DNA of 64,000 nucleotides from Pseudonocardiaceae bacterium YIM PH 21723. GTDB taxonomy: Bacteria; Actinomycetota; Actinomycetes; Mycobacteriales; Pseudonocardiaceae. The DNA lies in the NCBI GenBank assembly GCA_003600225.1, contig QZFT01000047.1, positions 1 to 64,000 on the forward strand, in the 5' to 3' direction. Below are positions 26,358-35,583 of this stretch, piece after piece; positions within the stretch are counted from its first letter, which is position 1, and every line of letters starts with the position of its first letter. Below the pieces are notes generated by a model, which was not told where the DNA came from, ran no database searches, and saw nothing but the letters and a program-made list of their open reading frames with translations. Position numbers and translations under genes: made by a program.

Positions 26358-28274
26358 CTACGCGTACCGGTGGAAGACATCGCGGAGCCGGCCGCCGAGT
26401 TCCCGCATCCCGGTGGAGCCGTTCCCCACCGCGATCACGAACGCCAGGTAGGCGCCGGCCAGTTCGGCACGTCGCTCTTCGGGCAACTTCGACACGAGCT
26501 TGTACGAGCGACGCACGATGTCCGCGAACTCGCCGGGGGTGTTCTCCGGCGGTGGCGGCAGGGGAGCCGTGTCGTCAGCCGGCGGCGTCGGCAGTCCGTC
26601 GTGCACAGCCATGCCGGCGCTCGGCGGTTCCGGCAACCCGGACGGCCGGACTGCCATCTCCTGTTCCAGCCGCACCCGGATGCGGTCGATCTCCTCCTGG
26701 GTCGCCCGCACATCACAGTGCAACTGGGTACGCCAGATCTTGTTGTCGTTCAGGCATTTCACCGCGACCGCGAGCAGCCCGCTCTCGTCGATGGAGAAGG
26801 TCACCGCGAACCGGTAGTACCCCTTCTCCCTGGCCTCCGGCAGGTCGATCTGCAGCTTGCCGATCAGACTGTTCTCGTAGGCGACCGGGTTCTCGCCCTG
26901 GAAAATGTGCACGACGAGCTGTTTGGCCGGTCCGCTGTTGACGAAGTTGTCCTCGGTCTGGCTGCTCGGGATGCGGCTGTCCTTGGGCAGGATCGGTACG
27001 AAGTCCGCCCTGTTCGCCAGGATGCCCAGCGTGTGGCTGGTGACGTCCTGCAGGATGACGTGCGGCTGGGGTTGTCCGTCAAGGGTGTCCATCCCGTCCC
27101 GGCTGATCGGGGAGATCTGGATGTCCTCGCCCTCGTAACCGTCGGCGGCTGGATAGTCCACGGCCACCATTCCCGCGCCCCGCGCGACCACCTCATCCGG
27201 GCTGATGTCGGACCGGATGTCCTTCAGTTCCAGGTTCATGTGCTTGGCCAGCATCGGCCGGACGCACGCGATCCGGGTGGAACCACCGACCAGCAGCACC
27301 TGCTCGATCTCGTCCCGCTCGATCCCGTGACTCTCCCGCGCCGACTCGATGGCCTCGTCGAGGCAGGCCAGCGACTTGTCCAGCAGCTCCTTGATCAGGT
27401 TCTCGAAGGTGGTCCTGTTCAGCGGGACGTTCACCGAGAGCTGCGGGGTGAGGAACAGCAGGTTCAGCGTGGCGGCGGTGGTGACCGAGAGCTCCCGTTT
27501 GCGCATCTCGGCCTCGCGCTTGATCCGCTGCCGGACCAGCGGGTCCCCGGACAGATCGACGCCGTGCTGCTGGTGGATCTGTTTCAGCACGTAGTCGGTG
27601 ATGAGGTCGTCGAAGTCGCCACCGCCCAGCCGGGGATGACCGCCGGTGCCCGTCACACTGATGTTGCCCGGGCTGACCTGGATGATCGACACGTCGAAGG
27701 TGCCGCCACCGAGGTCGTAGACGGCGTAGGTGTGGGTCGCCTCGTCCTCGATCTTGTCGGCGCCGAAGCACACGGCGGCGGCGGTCGGTTCGTTCACCAG
27801 CCTGCGGACGTTCAGCCTGGCGATCCGGGCGGCGTCCTCGGTCGCCCTGCGCTGCGGCTCCTGGAAGTAGGCGGGAACGGTGATCACCGCGTCGTGGATC
27901 GGCTCGCCGACGTAGGCCTCGGCCTGCCGCTTGAGCTCCATCAGGATGAACGCGGCGATCTCCTGGGGCAGGTACTCCCGGTTGCGGAACCGGATGCGCT
28001 TGGGCTCACCCGGATCGTCCTGCCCGGTCGGCTTGGCGAGGTACACGCCCATGTCGCGTTTGACCTCGATGACCGTGTTGCCCGGATCGCTGGCCAGGTT
28101 GTTCTGCGCGGGCGCGCCGACGATCACCTGCCCCTCCGGGTTGAGACCGATCACCGACGGCACCGTCTTGGTACCGAGTGCGCTCTCGATGATGACGGTG
28201 TTCTTGCCGTCGAAGATGGAGACAGCGGAGTACGTGGTCCCCAGGTCGATGCCGATGACCTTGTGATATCCCAT
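26358..28274 (-). CDS. Hsp70-family chaperone (DnaK paralogue)
   Basis: 638 aa. The actin-like ATPase domain is complete: phosphate-1 GIDLGTTYSAV (residues 8-18), EPTAAAV, phosphate-2 YDLGGGTFDVSI, adenosine motif LLVGGSTRI. A beta-type substrate-binding domain follows, then a proline-rich linker (about 555-580) and a ~60-residue helical tail with no EEVD-like end. The tail differs from housekeeping DnaK. ATG at 28274 with TAGGAGAG, 7 bp after the grpE-like stop. Together with its own GrpE-like and J-like genes and four TPR-type partners it looks like a dedicated chaperone set rather than the general DnaK. Confidence 0.9.
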   Translation of the reverse strand: MGYHKVIGIDLGTTYSAVSIFDGKNTVIIESALGTKTVPSVIGLNPEGQVIVGAPAQNNLASDPGNTVIEVKRDMGVYLAKPTGQDDPGEPKRIRFRNREYLPQEIAAFILMELKRQAEAYVGEPIHDAVITVPAYFQEPQRRATEDAARIARLNVRRLVNEPTAAAVCFGADKIEDEATHTYAVYDLGGGTFDVSIIQVSPGNISVTGTGGHPRLGGGDFDDLITDYVLKQIHQQHGVDLSGDPLVRQRIKREAEMRKRELSVTTAATLNLLFLTPQLSVNVPLNRTTFENLIKELLDKSLACLDEAIESARESHGIERDEIEQVLLVGGSTRIACVRPMLAKHMNLELKDIRSDISPDEVVARGAGMVAVDYPAADGYEGEDIQISPISRDGMDTLDGQPQPHVILQDVTSHTLGILANRADFVPILPKDSRIPSSQTEDNFVNSGPAKQLVVHIFQGENPVAYENSLIGKLQIDLPEAREKGYYRFAVTFSIDESGLLAVAVKCLNDNKIWRTQLHCDVRATQEEIDRIRVRLEQEMAVRPSGLPEPPSAGMAVHDGLPTPPADDTAPLPPPPENTPGEFADIVRRSYKLVSKLPEERRAELAGAYLAFVIAVGNGSTGMRELGGRLRDVFHRYA

Positions 28275-28281
28275 GACTCTC

Positions 28282-28896
28282 CTAAGCGTTGTCGGTGACG
28301 GCGTCGTCGGCCGGGGCTTCAGCCGCCGGGGTCGCGTCCGGTTCGGCCTGCTGTCCGGTCTGGATCTCCACGGCGGCGGGGATCAGCACGCGCCCGTCGA
28401 GCAGATAGCCGTCCTCCAGCAACCGGGTCACGGTGCGGGCCGGCGCGTCCGGGAACGGCGAGAGGTCCGGAGCCACCTGGCCGACGCACCGGTGCCGGTG
28501 CGGGTTGAACAGCTCCATGCCGACCTCGACGCCGATCCGCTCGGCACCCATCCGGCTCAGCACTCCCCGCAGGGTCACCGCCAGGCTGCGGACGTGCCCG
28601 GCAATGGCTTCCGGCTCGGTGAAGTCGGCGTGCTCCAGCATCGCTTCGATCGCGCCGAGCGGCCCGATCAGCTCGACGCAGAGGTCTTTCAGCGTGCGGT
28701 AGGTGAGACCCGTCGCGATGTCCCTGCGCAGCTCGGCGAGCTGCCGGACCAGATCGGTGCCCAGCGCGCGTTGCGACTGGCCGAGCTGGTTCATCGAGGT
28801 CGTGACGGCGGTGTTGTCCTCGACGACCTCCTCCAGCAGGAGGCCGATCCGGTCGAGGCGCGCGATCGTGGGGTCGGTGTCCGGCGCGGTGTCCAT
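28282..28896 (-). CDS. GrpE-like nucleotide exchange factor
   Basis: 204 aa. A long helical N-terminal half (LEEVVEDNTAVTTSMNQLGQ..) could form the GrpE dimer coiled coil. The C-terminal beta domain ends LLEDGYLLDGRVLIPAAVEI, matching the end of GrpE. It should release ADP from the adjacent Hsp70. It is more divergent than housekeeping GrpE, and the tail is Ala/Asp-rich. ATG overlaps the J-like stop by 1 bp (TGATG). Confidence 0.75.
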   Translation of the reverse strand: MDTAPDTDPTIARLDRIGLLLEEVVEDNTAVTTSMNQLGQSQRALGTDLVRQLAELRRDIATGLTYRTLKDLCVELIGPLGAIEAMLEHADFTEPEAIAGHVRSLAVTLRGVLSRMGAERIGVEVGMELFNPHRHRCVGQVAPDLSPFPDAPARTVTRLLEDGYLLDGRVLIPAAVEIQTGQQAEPDATPAAEAPADDAVTDNA

Positions 28897-29351
28897 CAGT
28901 TCTGTCCGATCAGGTCGTCAAGCAGGTCATTGGGGGTGCTGTCGGCGGAGAAGTCGTCGCGGTCCAGGTCGGACAGCGGCCGGAGGCACACGCCCTTGTC
29001 ACGCAGATGCGCGCTGATCACCCGGTGCAGCACGTCGATCCGGTCCTGCGCCTCGTCGAACATCGGTGCCGCCGCGGAGCGGACCGTGAAGAACCGCAGA
29101 TGTTCGTGGTCCTTGTCGTACTGCGCCCGCCGTGCCGGCGCCGCCAGCACGCCGCCGAGGTTGTTGATCTCCCGTTCCCGTTCCCTGAGTTCCGCGCGCC
29201 GCGCGGGTTCCCGGCGTTGTTGTTCGCGGAGCCGGCGAATCAGGTCGTCCCGCGCCTGCCGGATCTGGGCCCCGGTGGCGTTGGGCGAGACTCCCAGTCG
29301 CGAGTAGTGCGACTCGACCCCAAGATCGATCATGAACATCCGCTGCGTCAC
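28896..29351 (-). CDS. J-like protein lacking the HPD motif
   Basis: 151 aa. HYSRLGVSPNATGAQIRQAR resembles helix I and the start of helix II of a J domain, and APARRAQYDK resembles its end (..RRxYD). The HPD tripeptide needed to stimulate Hsp70 ATPase is missing: the inter-helix region is LREQQRREPARRAELRE. It is therefore a J-like protein, possibly an adaptor. GTG start overlapping the previous stop (GTGA). Directly upstream of the GrpE-like gene. Confidence 0.6.
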   Translation of the reverse strand: MTQRMFMIDLGVESHYSRLGVSPNATGAQIRQARDDLIRRLREQQRREPARRAELREREREINNLGGVLAAPARRAQYDKDHEHLRFFTVRSAAAPMFDEAQDRIDVLHRVISAHLRDKGVCLRPLSDLDRDDFSADSTPNDLLDDLIGQN

Positions 29352-31990
29352 CCTTCCCCGTCGTTCGGCTCGGTGCCGTCCAGCTCGGCCACCATGAGCC
29401 GGAGCCGGCGCAGTAGGTCTTCCAGCGCCGGAAGCTCGTCATCGATCGCGGCCTGCTTCGCCAGTCGTTGTGCCTCGGTGACCTCCTCGATCGCCGGTCG
29501 CAGGGCGGCCAGCGCGGCCTGCCTCTTCGCTTCGCTGGGTCCGCTGGTGAAGTCGCCGATCACCTTGCGAGCCGTCTCCAGCGCGGACGTCGTCATCCGG
29601 TGGATCGACTCACGGATCGGCAGGGTCGCCTTCACCGATCGGGTCGTGGCCAGTAGCTCGACGTACTTCGCCCGTTGCGCCGTGCTCAGCGCCGACTGAA
29701 GCCCCACACTCAGCAGCTCGATCGCCTCGTCGATCTTGCCGACGCCGGGCTTCGCCAACAGCCTGGCGAGTTCACAGCGCACGGCACCGCTGTGCGGGAA
29801 CCGGCGCAGGGCTTTCCGTAACGCCGTGATCACCTGCTGCACGCTGGGCGGTGTCAGCGACCTCCCCGGTCCGCGCACCGACTCCGGCAGGGCCTGCCAG
29901 CCGATTTCGTCAACCAGGTTGATCAGCTGTTCGGTCACCGGTTCCGTCCGCTCGTCCGCGGCGGTGGGCAGCGCCAACGCCTTGAGCGCGGCCGCGTAGG
30001 CGTCTTCCTCCCGGCCCACCGCCCTGATCGCCCGGCAACGCAGCAGGCGCAGTTCACGGTTGCCCGGCAGCAGCGCCACGCAGTCCTCCAGGGCGGACAG
30101 CCGCTCGGCACGCTCCTGATCCGTTGCGGGCTCCGGCTGGTCCCAGAAGCAGGCGAGGCTGACGAGATCGTTCTCGAACAACGCGACGGGATCGACGTCG
30201 TCGCTGATCAGGCCGCGCTCGACGCAGATCGGCCGCAACACGTGCCAGGGCAACGCCAGCTGCCGGTAGGCAAGTTCGTGCCCCAGCCGCAGCCCTTCAC
30301 CGGACGACCGGTCGAGCAGCTCGATCATCATCCGGCGCAGCGTCAGGCCCCGGTTCAACGCGGCTTCGGCCAGTGCGCGCGCCTCCGCCAGTTCCGATTC
30401 GTAGTACTGGTCGCGGATCTCGTTGGCGGTGATCTCCTGGTCAGCCCGCCGGGCCTGACCGGTGGCGAGTCCGGCGAAGACATCGAGGCCCGCCCAGTCC
30501 CACCCGTCGAGCGCGACCTGGATGTGTCGCACGAAGGAATCCCTGGCCGCCACGCGATCCTCCGCACCGGTGTTCGCGGAGACGCCGAGCAGGTGGATGG
30601 GCGACCGGAAACCCAGCCGAGCGTTGACGTAGTAGAGATCCCACTGCCGCAGCCACTCGGTCAGTGCGTCCTTGTCGGCGAGCCACGCCCGGATCTGCTC
30701 GGGGGTCTGCGCCGACCTGCCACCACTGGACTCGCAGTGCCGCAGCTCGGCCTGCCCCACCAGCGCGAGGTGCAGCGTCCGGCGGTCGGGCAGGGACAGC
30801 TGCACGTCACCGACTCCTGCGGCGTGCAGGTAGAGCAGTTCGGTCAGCCGCCCCCACGCCGCCGCGTAGTGCCGCTCCGACCTGGTTTTCGCCGCCAGCA
30901 AGGCGAGATTCAGTGCGACCGGCACCCGGAACTGATCGATCGCGCTCGCCTCCTGCCACAGCAGCCGGGCCTCGGCGAACCGTTCCTCCGCCCATGCCCG
31001 GCAGGCGAGCCCGTCCAGCACCGCGATGCGCAGCTCTGCGAAGCAGTACGAGTCCCGGATCGTGTCCGGATACCGGTCGAGCCGGGCCAGGGCGTCCGTG
31101 GCCGTTCCCGGCCGATGTGGGCCGTAGGCGGCCAGGTGGAACAGGCACACCAGTTCGACGGGCAGCACGCCGTCCTCGACCAGCTCGGCGGCCAGCGCGG
31201 CGTATGCCGCCGGATCGGCGGGCTGCGCGAGGCGAAGTGCCCCGTCGAGCAGCGCGACGGCCGGGTGATCCGCGTGCTCGGTGAGCAGCGAGCCGGCGAA
31301 CTCGCGGACCCGCCGTGCCTGGTGCCCGGCCGCCAGCAACACCACGCAGGCCGTCGCGTGTTCGGCGATCTCCCCCGCGCCGGTGGCCCGCGCCAGGCCG
31401 GTCTTCAGCAGCTCCGCGAGATGATCCGCCGACACCTTCTCCCGGGTGATCAATTCGTAGAGAGCGAGCCGCCACGCGTCGGGCGCACCGGACCCGCCCC
31501 GTTTGGCGGCGACCCTGCGTGGCTTCCCGTCCGGCGTGACCTGGTCCGCCAGCCAGGCGTCCACCTCGCTGACGGCGGCTTTCAGCTCTTCGGGCCGGGC
31601 GCTGTTCAGGGCGGCGATCACCAGATCGCCCAGTGCCCGGGTCGCCGGTCCCATGTCGACAAGGACCAGGGCGAGCAGCAGGTGGGCCCGGCGGCTCGCC
31701 GGGGCGAGCCGGATGACGTGCCGGTAGTCCGACAACGCCGCGGCGAGCTTGCCGCCGCGGTGCTGCAACCGGCCGCGGTGCAGGAACAGCTTGGGACAGA
31801 ACGGATCATGACGAATGGCAGCGTCCAGTCTTTTGCGCGCCTCGCCCGGCTTGGCGCCCGTAAAGAGCGCCAGCCGGAACTCCGCCTCGGCGAGCGCGAT
31901 GCGCACCGCGGGGGTGACCGGACGTTTCTGGAGGTCCTTGATCGCCGCGAGCAGTGACTGCCTGGGCGAATCGATCGCGGTCGCCGTCAT
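29348..31990 (-). CDS. Large TPR-like protein of the TIR-Hsp70 operon
   Basis: 880 aa, soluble, no signal peptide. The N-terminus has clear TPR features (AEAEFRLALFTGAKPGEARKR; HRGRLQHRGGKLAAALSDY, about residues 30-95), and less regular helical repeats continue to the C-terminus, which ends in Glu/Lys-rich helices. The ATG at 31990 overlaps the stop of the TIR gene (ATGA), so it is gene two of the operon. Presumably an interaction scaffold. Confidence 0.7.
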   Translation of the reverse strand: MTATAIDSPRQSLLAAIKDLQKRPVTPAVRIALAEAEFRLALFTGAKPGEARKRLDAAIRHDPFCPKLFLHRGRLQHRGGKLAAALSDYRHVIRLAPASRRAHLLLALVLVDMGPATRALGDLVIAALNSARPEELKAAVSEVDAWLADQVTPDGKPRRVAAKRGGSGAPDAWRLALYELITREKVSADHLAELLKTGLARATGAGEIAEHATACVVLLAAGHQARRVREFAGSLLTEHADHPAVALLDGALRLAQPADPAAYAALAAELVEDGVLPVELVCLFHLAAYGPHRPGTATDALARLDRYPDTIRDSYCFAELRIAVLDGLACRAWAEERFAEARLLWQEASAIDQFRVPVALNLALLAAKTRSERHYAAAWGRLTELLYLHAAGVGDVQLSLPDRRTLHLALVGQAELRHCESSGGRSAQTPEQIRAWLADKDALTEWLRQWDLYYVNARLGFRSPIHLLGVSANTGAEDRVAARDSFVRHIQVALDGWDWAGLDVFAGLATGQARRADQEITANEIRDQYYESELAEARALAEAALNRGLTLRRMMIELLDRSSGEGLRLGHELAYRQLALPWHVLRPICVERGLISDDVDPVALFENDLVSLACFWDQPEPATDQERAERLSALEDCVALLPGNRELRLLRCRAIRAVGREEDAYAAALKALALPTAADERTEPVTEQLINLVDEIGWQALPESVRGPGRSLTPPSVQQVITALRKALRRFPHSGAVRCELARLLAKPGVGKIDEAIELLSVGLQSALSTAQRAKYVELLATTRSVKATLPIRESIHRMTTSALETARKVIGDFTSGPSEAKRQAALAALRPAIEEVTEAQRLAKQAAIDDELPALEDLLRRLRLMVAELDGTEPNDGEG

Positions 31991-34443
31991 CCGAAGTCCG
32001 CATACAGCTCGACGACCCCTGGCCTGCTGACCGCGATCAGCCGACCGTCATGGGACAGGGTCGCGCTGGTCGCGTTGCCCCACAGCGCCTGTTCCTTGCC
32101 GTCCCGCCAGTACCCTTTGCCGCACCCCGGCCCGGAGACGATGAACCGGCCGGGGATCTCGCAGCCGTGCACGGGTGTGCGGCCGGCCGGGAACACCTGG
32201 TCCCGCACGTGGCGGTCGGCCTCGTCGATCAACCAGGTCTCGGTCTGGGTGGCCGTCCGGATCAGCAGGGTGCAGTGGGCGGGTGCCGGACCGGGCAGCA
32301 ACCGGTGCGCTCCCGGGCTGTCCTCGGTGGCACCGGTGGATCCGTCGAAGAGGAGGCTGGTCAGCGTCTCGCCGTTGAGCAGGACCAACCGGGAACCCGC
32401 ATAGGCGAGATCGGTCACCGGCCCGGCTGCCGGCAGGGTGGCGATCCTGCGGGTGCCCGCGTAGATGGACAGCCCGCCGGAGAGGTCGGCGACGGCGAAC
32501 CGGTCGCGGCCGTCGGTCGCGGCGATACGGTGCACGCCGGCCTCGACGTCCAGCAGTTCCCGGCGCTTGCCATCCGGCTCGAACCGCCACAGGTTCTGCT
32601 TCCACGACCCGGCGATCAGCGCGTCGCCGACGAAGCAGAGGTCACCGATCGCGCCGTCCATCCGAGTGGCGACGCTGAGGGCGCCATCGGTGAACGACCG
32701 CAGCGTGCCGTCCCAGCAGCCGATCGCGAACCTGCCACCGGGCCCGTAGGCCGCCCTGCGCACCATGACGGCGTGTGAATCCCGCCAGACCGTCTCGGCG
32801 CCCTCCCGCACCACCAGGGTGTCCGTGTCCTTCTCCCACACCAGCACCCTGGAGCCACCCAGCGGCCACGCCGCCTCGCTCTCGATCTCGAACCGGTCGG
32901 TCTCGACCAGGTGCGGGGCATCGGAACGCGGCGGTGGCGGGCCCTGCGTGTACACCCGATACGCCTCGCGGAGACCCTCCGCATACGGCAGGCCGGTGGT
33001 CGCCTGCCGTAGGACATGGCAGGCCCGGGCCGCCGTGGCGCAGCCGGCCAGCTCCTGGGCGACCGGGCCGGGGAGCAGCTCGGCCAGGAACTTGCCCAGC
33101 GCGGCCAGATCCTCCGCGAGGCTCTGTCCGATCCCCCGCCCCGGGCACAGGGTCACCGTGCTCAGCGGGCCGACGAACGCATTGGCCGGCGCGACATCGC
33201 CATGGGCTACCGGCGGAACGGCCTCGTGCAGGCCACGCAGCCGCTCCGCGATGCCGAGCACCAGCTCGAAGGCGGCTCGTGGCGCGAGCGTTCCCAGTTT
33301 GTCGACCAGCGCCGCGGCGCTGACTCCGTCGATCACCGGCATCGTCAGGAACTGGCACCGGCGGTTGCCGATCTTGGTCTCGCCGACGTCGGCCCGGGGT
33401 TCCTGCCGGAAACGCCGCACATGCTGCTGGTACGCGGGGTAGTCCTCCAGCGGCGGATCGACGAGCACGATCGTCATCGGTTTGCCGTCACCGGCCTGCC
33501 GCGCGCCGTACAGCGGGCCGAGCGTGGTCCTGGCCAGCACGGGCGGGCTCAACAGATAGTCGGTGCCGGACAGTTGCCGGGTGTCCCCCTCCCCAGGCGG
33601 CAGAACGTCCCAGATGTCGATCTGTTCATCCGGCCGCTGCCAGTCCGGGAAGACCCAGCTGGTCAGCGTCGCCAGTGCGCGCAGCGGCGACTCGATCGTC
33701 TCGGCGGTGAAAACGGGCCCGTTGACGTACCCGGGCACCACCTGCCGGCCGTAGCCTTCCATGGTCGCGATGGCGTCGCGGATCTCTCCAGGCAGGCTGG
33801 ACCGCATCAGCAGGTGCTGGGAGAGCAGGGAGAAGTTGGCCTGGTCCGGGATAGCGCCGATCTCCCGGCGGTAGAGGAGCCGAGACAGCTCACAATAAGC
33901 TCGGTATGCCTGGAAGAACGCCACCTCAGGCTGATCGACGTGGCCAAAAGGCGTGGCGCAGACCTGCACGACCTCCGCTTCCTCCCGCGCGCTCCTCCGC
34001 TTCCTGATCATCTTCGTGGCGAGCTCGTACTGCTTCTCGTAGTTGTTCTCCCGGTCGGTGAGATCGCAGATGGCCAGGGTCTTCAGGTACAGCGGTATGT
34101 CCTCGGTCAGCGGCTGGAGGATCGCCGGAATGGTGCCCACCCGTTTGCCCGCCGGATCAAGGGTGAGACTGAAGTGCAGTTCCGCGTTCGTCCAGTCACG
34201 CCGGAGATAGGCGTCGGTAAGGCAGACGATCATGTGGGCGGACTGGGCGACCGCGTCCGCGAGTTGCGGGACCACCGGCATACCGCCGGCCATCTGCTCA
34301 TAGTCGATCCATACGGTGAAACCGTCCAGCTTCAAGGCGTTGACCAAAGGTTTCACCAGCGCACGATCAGCGACGGCGTAACTCATGAACACGTCAAATG
34401 CGGATGACGTGTCAGTCCGGTCATTCAACGGGTCGTCCCCCAA
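31987..34443 (-). CDS. TIR-domain protein with kinase-like and beta-propeller regions
   Basis: 818 aa, first gene of the nine-gene operon. TIR domain about residues 15-135: FDVFMSYAVADRALV, GFTVWIDYEQM and the conserved acid in WTNAELHF (Glu88), the position of the catalytic Glu of NAD-cleaving TIRs. A middle region (about 290-480) is kinase-like, with HGDVAPANAF (near 412-421) as catalytic loop and DLAALGKFLAELL after it, but no recognisable DFG. The C-terminal 330 residues have repeated WD/PQQ-like beta-strand units of a propeller. Start TTG at 34443; an internal TTG at 34428 with GGGGGA 7 nt upstream is an equally good start. Likely sensor/effector of the system (inference). Confidence 0.75.
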   Translation of the reverse strand: MGDDPLNDRTDTSSAFDVFMSYAVADRALVKPLVNALKLDGFTVWIDYEQMAGGMPVVPQLADAVAQSAHMIVCLTDAYLRRDWTNAELHFSLTLDPAGKRVGTIPAILQPLTEDIPLYLKTLAICDLTDRENNYEKQYELATKMIRKRRSAREEAEVVQVCATPFGHVDQPEVAFFQAYRAYCELSRLLYRREIGAIPDQANFSLLSQHLLMRSSLPGEIRDAIATMEGYGRQVVPGYVNGPVFTAETIESPLRALATLTSWVFPDWQRPDEQIDIWDVLPPGEGDTRQLSGTDYLLSPPVLARTTLGPLYGARQAGDGKPMTIVLVDPPLEDYPAYQQHVRRFRQEPRADVGETKIGNRRCQFLTMPVIDGVSAAALVDKLGTLAPRAAFELVLGIAERLRGLHEAVPPVAHGDVAPANAFVGPLSTVTLCPGRGIGQSLAEDLAALGKFLAELLPGPVAQELAGCATAARACHVLRQATTGLPYAEGLREAYRVYTQGPPPPRSDAPHLVETDRFEIESEAAWPLGGSRVLVWEKDTDTLVVREGAETVWRDSHAVMVRRAAYGPGGRFAIGCWDGTLRSFTDGALSVATRMDGAIGDLCFVGDALIAGSWKQNLWRFEPDGKRRELLDVEAGVHRIAATDGRDRFAVADLSGGLSIYAGTRRIATLPAAGPVTDLAYAGSRLVLLNGETLTSLLFDGSTGATEDSPGAHRLLPGPAPAHCTLLIRTATQTETWLIDEADRHVRDQVFPAGRTPVHGCEIPGRFIVSGPGCGKGYWRDGKEQALWGNATSATLSHDGRLIAVSRPGVVELYADFG

Positions 34444-34763
34444 TCAAGACTCACCGGTTTCGCAATAGCCGACTGCTGCGACTGCGCGGAGGTTAACAGC
34501 AGCACACGCAGCTTTGTCAATACTCGCCGAAATGTTCATATTGCCTGGTCAGAGGCCTATAACCCGCATACAGCAAGACGGTTGGAGAAAAGTTGCACAA
34601 TAATTGCCATTGACAGTATCCAGTCATTTACCTGGACCATTCGCCTGCCCGATAACCGAATATCGGAATATGCCATCAACCGCCCAGTACCACCAGGACC
34701 GGATACGTTCAATGACAGGAAGTTGTCACCGCGAGCCGGCCTGTCACGTGATTCGATACTGCA
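34444..34763. other. Divergent regulatory region upstream of the TIR-Hsp70 operon and NUDIX gene
   Basis: 320 bp, distinctly AT-richer than the flanking genes. It should contain the promoters of both divergent units. Beyond the candidate promoter at 34492-34520 I find no gene, palindrome or repeat that stands out. Confidence 0.55.
34492..34520 (-). promoter_or_regulatory. Candidate promoter of the TIR-Hsp70 operon
   Basis: On the minus strand a consensus -35 (TTGACA, 34515-34520) is followed after 17 bp by GTTAAC (34492-34497), a weak -10. This would place the transcription start about 40 nt before the TIR gene. The -10 does not fit TANNNT well. Confidence 0.35.
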
Positions 34764-35375
34764 ATGACTTCGGCTGGCGAAACAGCGGTGTTGTGCGAGG
34801 AGACCAGCACGCCATGGCGGCGGCTGGACAGTGTGGTCGTACACCGGAACCCGTGGTTCGAAGTGCGGCAGGACCTGGCTCTGCAACCGGACGGCCGCTC
34901 GGGCACCTACTCACATGTGGTCGCCGGCGGCTCGGTCACCGTGCTCGCCATCGACGAGCAGGACCGGCTGGCAGTCACCCGGCAGTGGATCTACACCCAC
35001 GCCGGAACCCAGTGGCGGCTGCCCGGAGGTGGCATCGACCCGTCGGATTCCGGCGCACTGGCCGCAGGCCGCCGGGAGCTGGCCGAGGAGACCGGGCTGC
35101 GCGCGGTGGGCTGGAGACGGCTGGGGGCGATCACCGGAGCGGACAGCTTCACCAACCACGTGGACCACATCTTCCTGGCAACCGGCCTGACCATGCACGA
35201 GCGGAGCCCGGAACCCACCGAAGCGGATCTCGTGGTGCGGTGGATGCCGTTCACCGAGGTCCTCGATCTGGTCACCTCCGGTGAAATCGCCCACGCGGGC
35301 AGCGCCTTCGCCGTGCTGCGCCTGGCGATGTCACGCGCCCGAGGTTGTCCGTTTCCCACTCGATCAGGACGTTGA
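34764..35375 (+). CDS. NUDIX hydrolase
   Basis: 203-aa pyrophosphohydrolase. The Nudix box is seen as GGGIDPSDSG..RRELAEETGL; the REUXEEXGU half is intact while the first Glu of the consensus is replaced by Ser. Upstream strands resemble ADP-ribose/ADP-sugar pyrophosphatases (HRNPWFEVRQDLAL, ITGADSFTNHVDHIFLA). Divergent from the TIR operon. If the TIR enzyme makes ADP-ribose species, a nucleotide pyrophosphatase beside it would be meaningful, but that is inference. No clear ribosome site at the ATG. Confidence 0.82.
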   Translation: MTSAGETAVLCEETSTPWRRLDSVVVHRNPWFEVRQDLALQPDGRSGTYSHVVAGGSVTVLAIDEQDRLAVTRQWIYTHAGTQWRLPGGGIDPSDSGALAAGRRELAEETGLRAVGWRRLGAITGADSFTNHVDHIFLATGLTMHERSPEPTEADLVVRWMPFTEVLDLVTSGEIAHAGSAFAVLRLAMSRARGCPFPTRSGR

Positions 35376-35379
35376 CACC

Positions 35380-35583
35380 ATGGTGATTTCGGATCCCATC
35401 CGCTCCATCCTGGAGATGACAGAGATCGTGGTCGATCCGAATGGGGTGCATGGTGCGGTTGTTACTGAACTTGACCACTGTGGTGCGGATATCGGCGTCG
35501 TGCCTGTTCATCGGCTTCACGGCCGGCGTGTGGCTCTGCATAAGCCTGGTTCCGTAGCCACGGGCATCCGGGGGCGGACATGA
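35380..35583 (+). CDS. Possible small protein upstream of the XRE regulator
   Basis: 67-codon frame starting ATG at 35380 and ending in a TGA that overlaps the regulator ATG (ATGA). Such coupling is usual for real gene pairs here. The product (MVISDPIRSILEMTEI..GIRGRT) has no recognised family and no strong ribosome site. The minus-strand alternative is no better. Low confidence. Confidence 0.3.
   Translation: MVISDPIRSILEMTEIVVDPNGVHGAVVTELDHCGADIGVVPVHRLHGRRVALHKPGSVATGIRGRT

Noticed and set aside
26358-28896. Housekeeping dnaK-grpE operon
   Set aside because: Divergent GrpE-like and HPD-less J-like proteins, no HspR or ClpB, and TIR/TPR neighbours argue against the general chaperone operon, though the genome copy was not visible for comparison.
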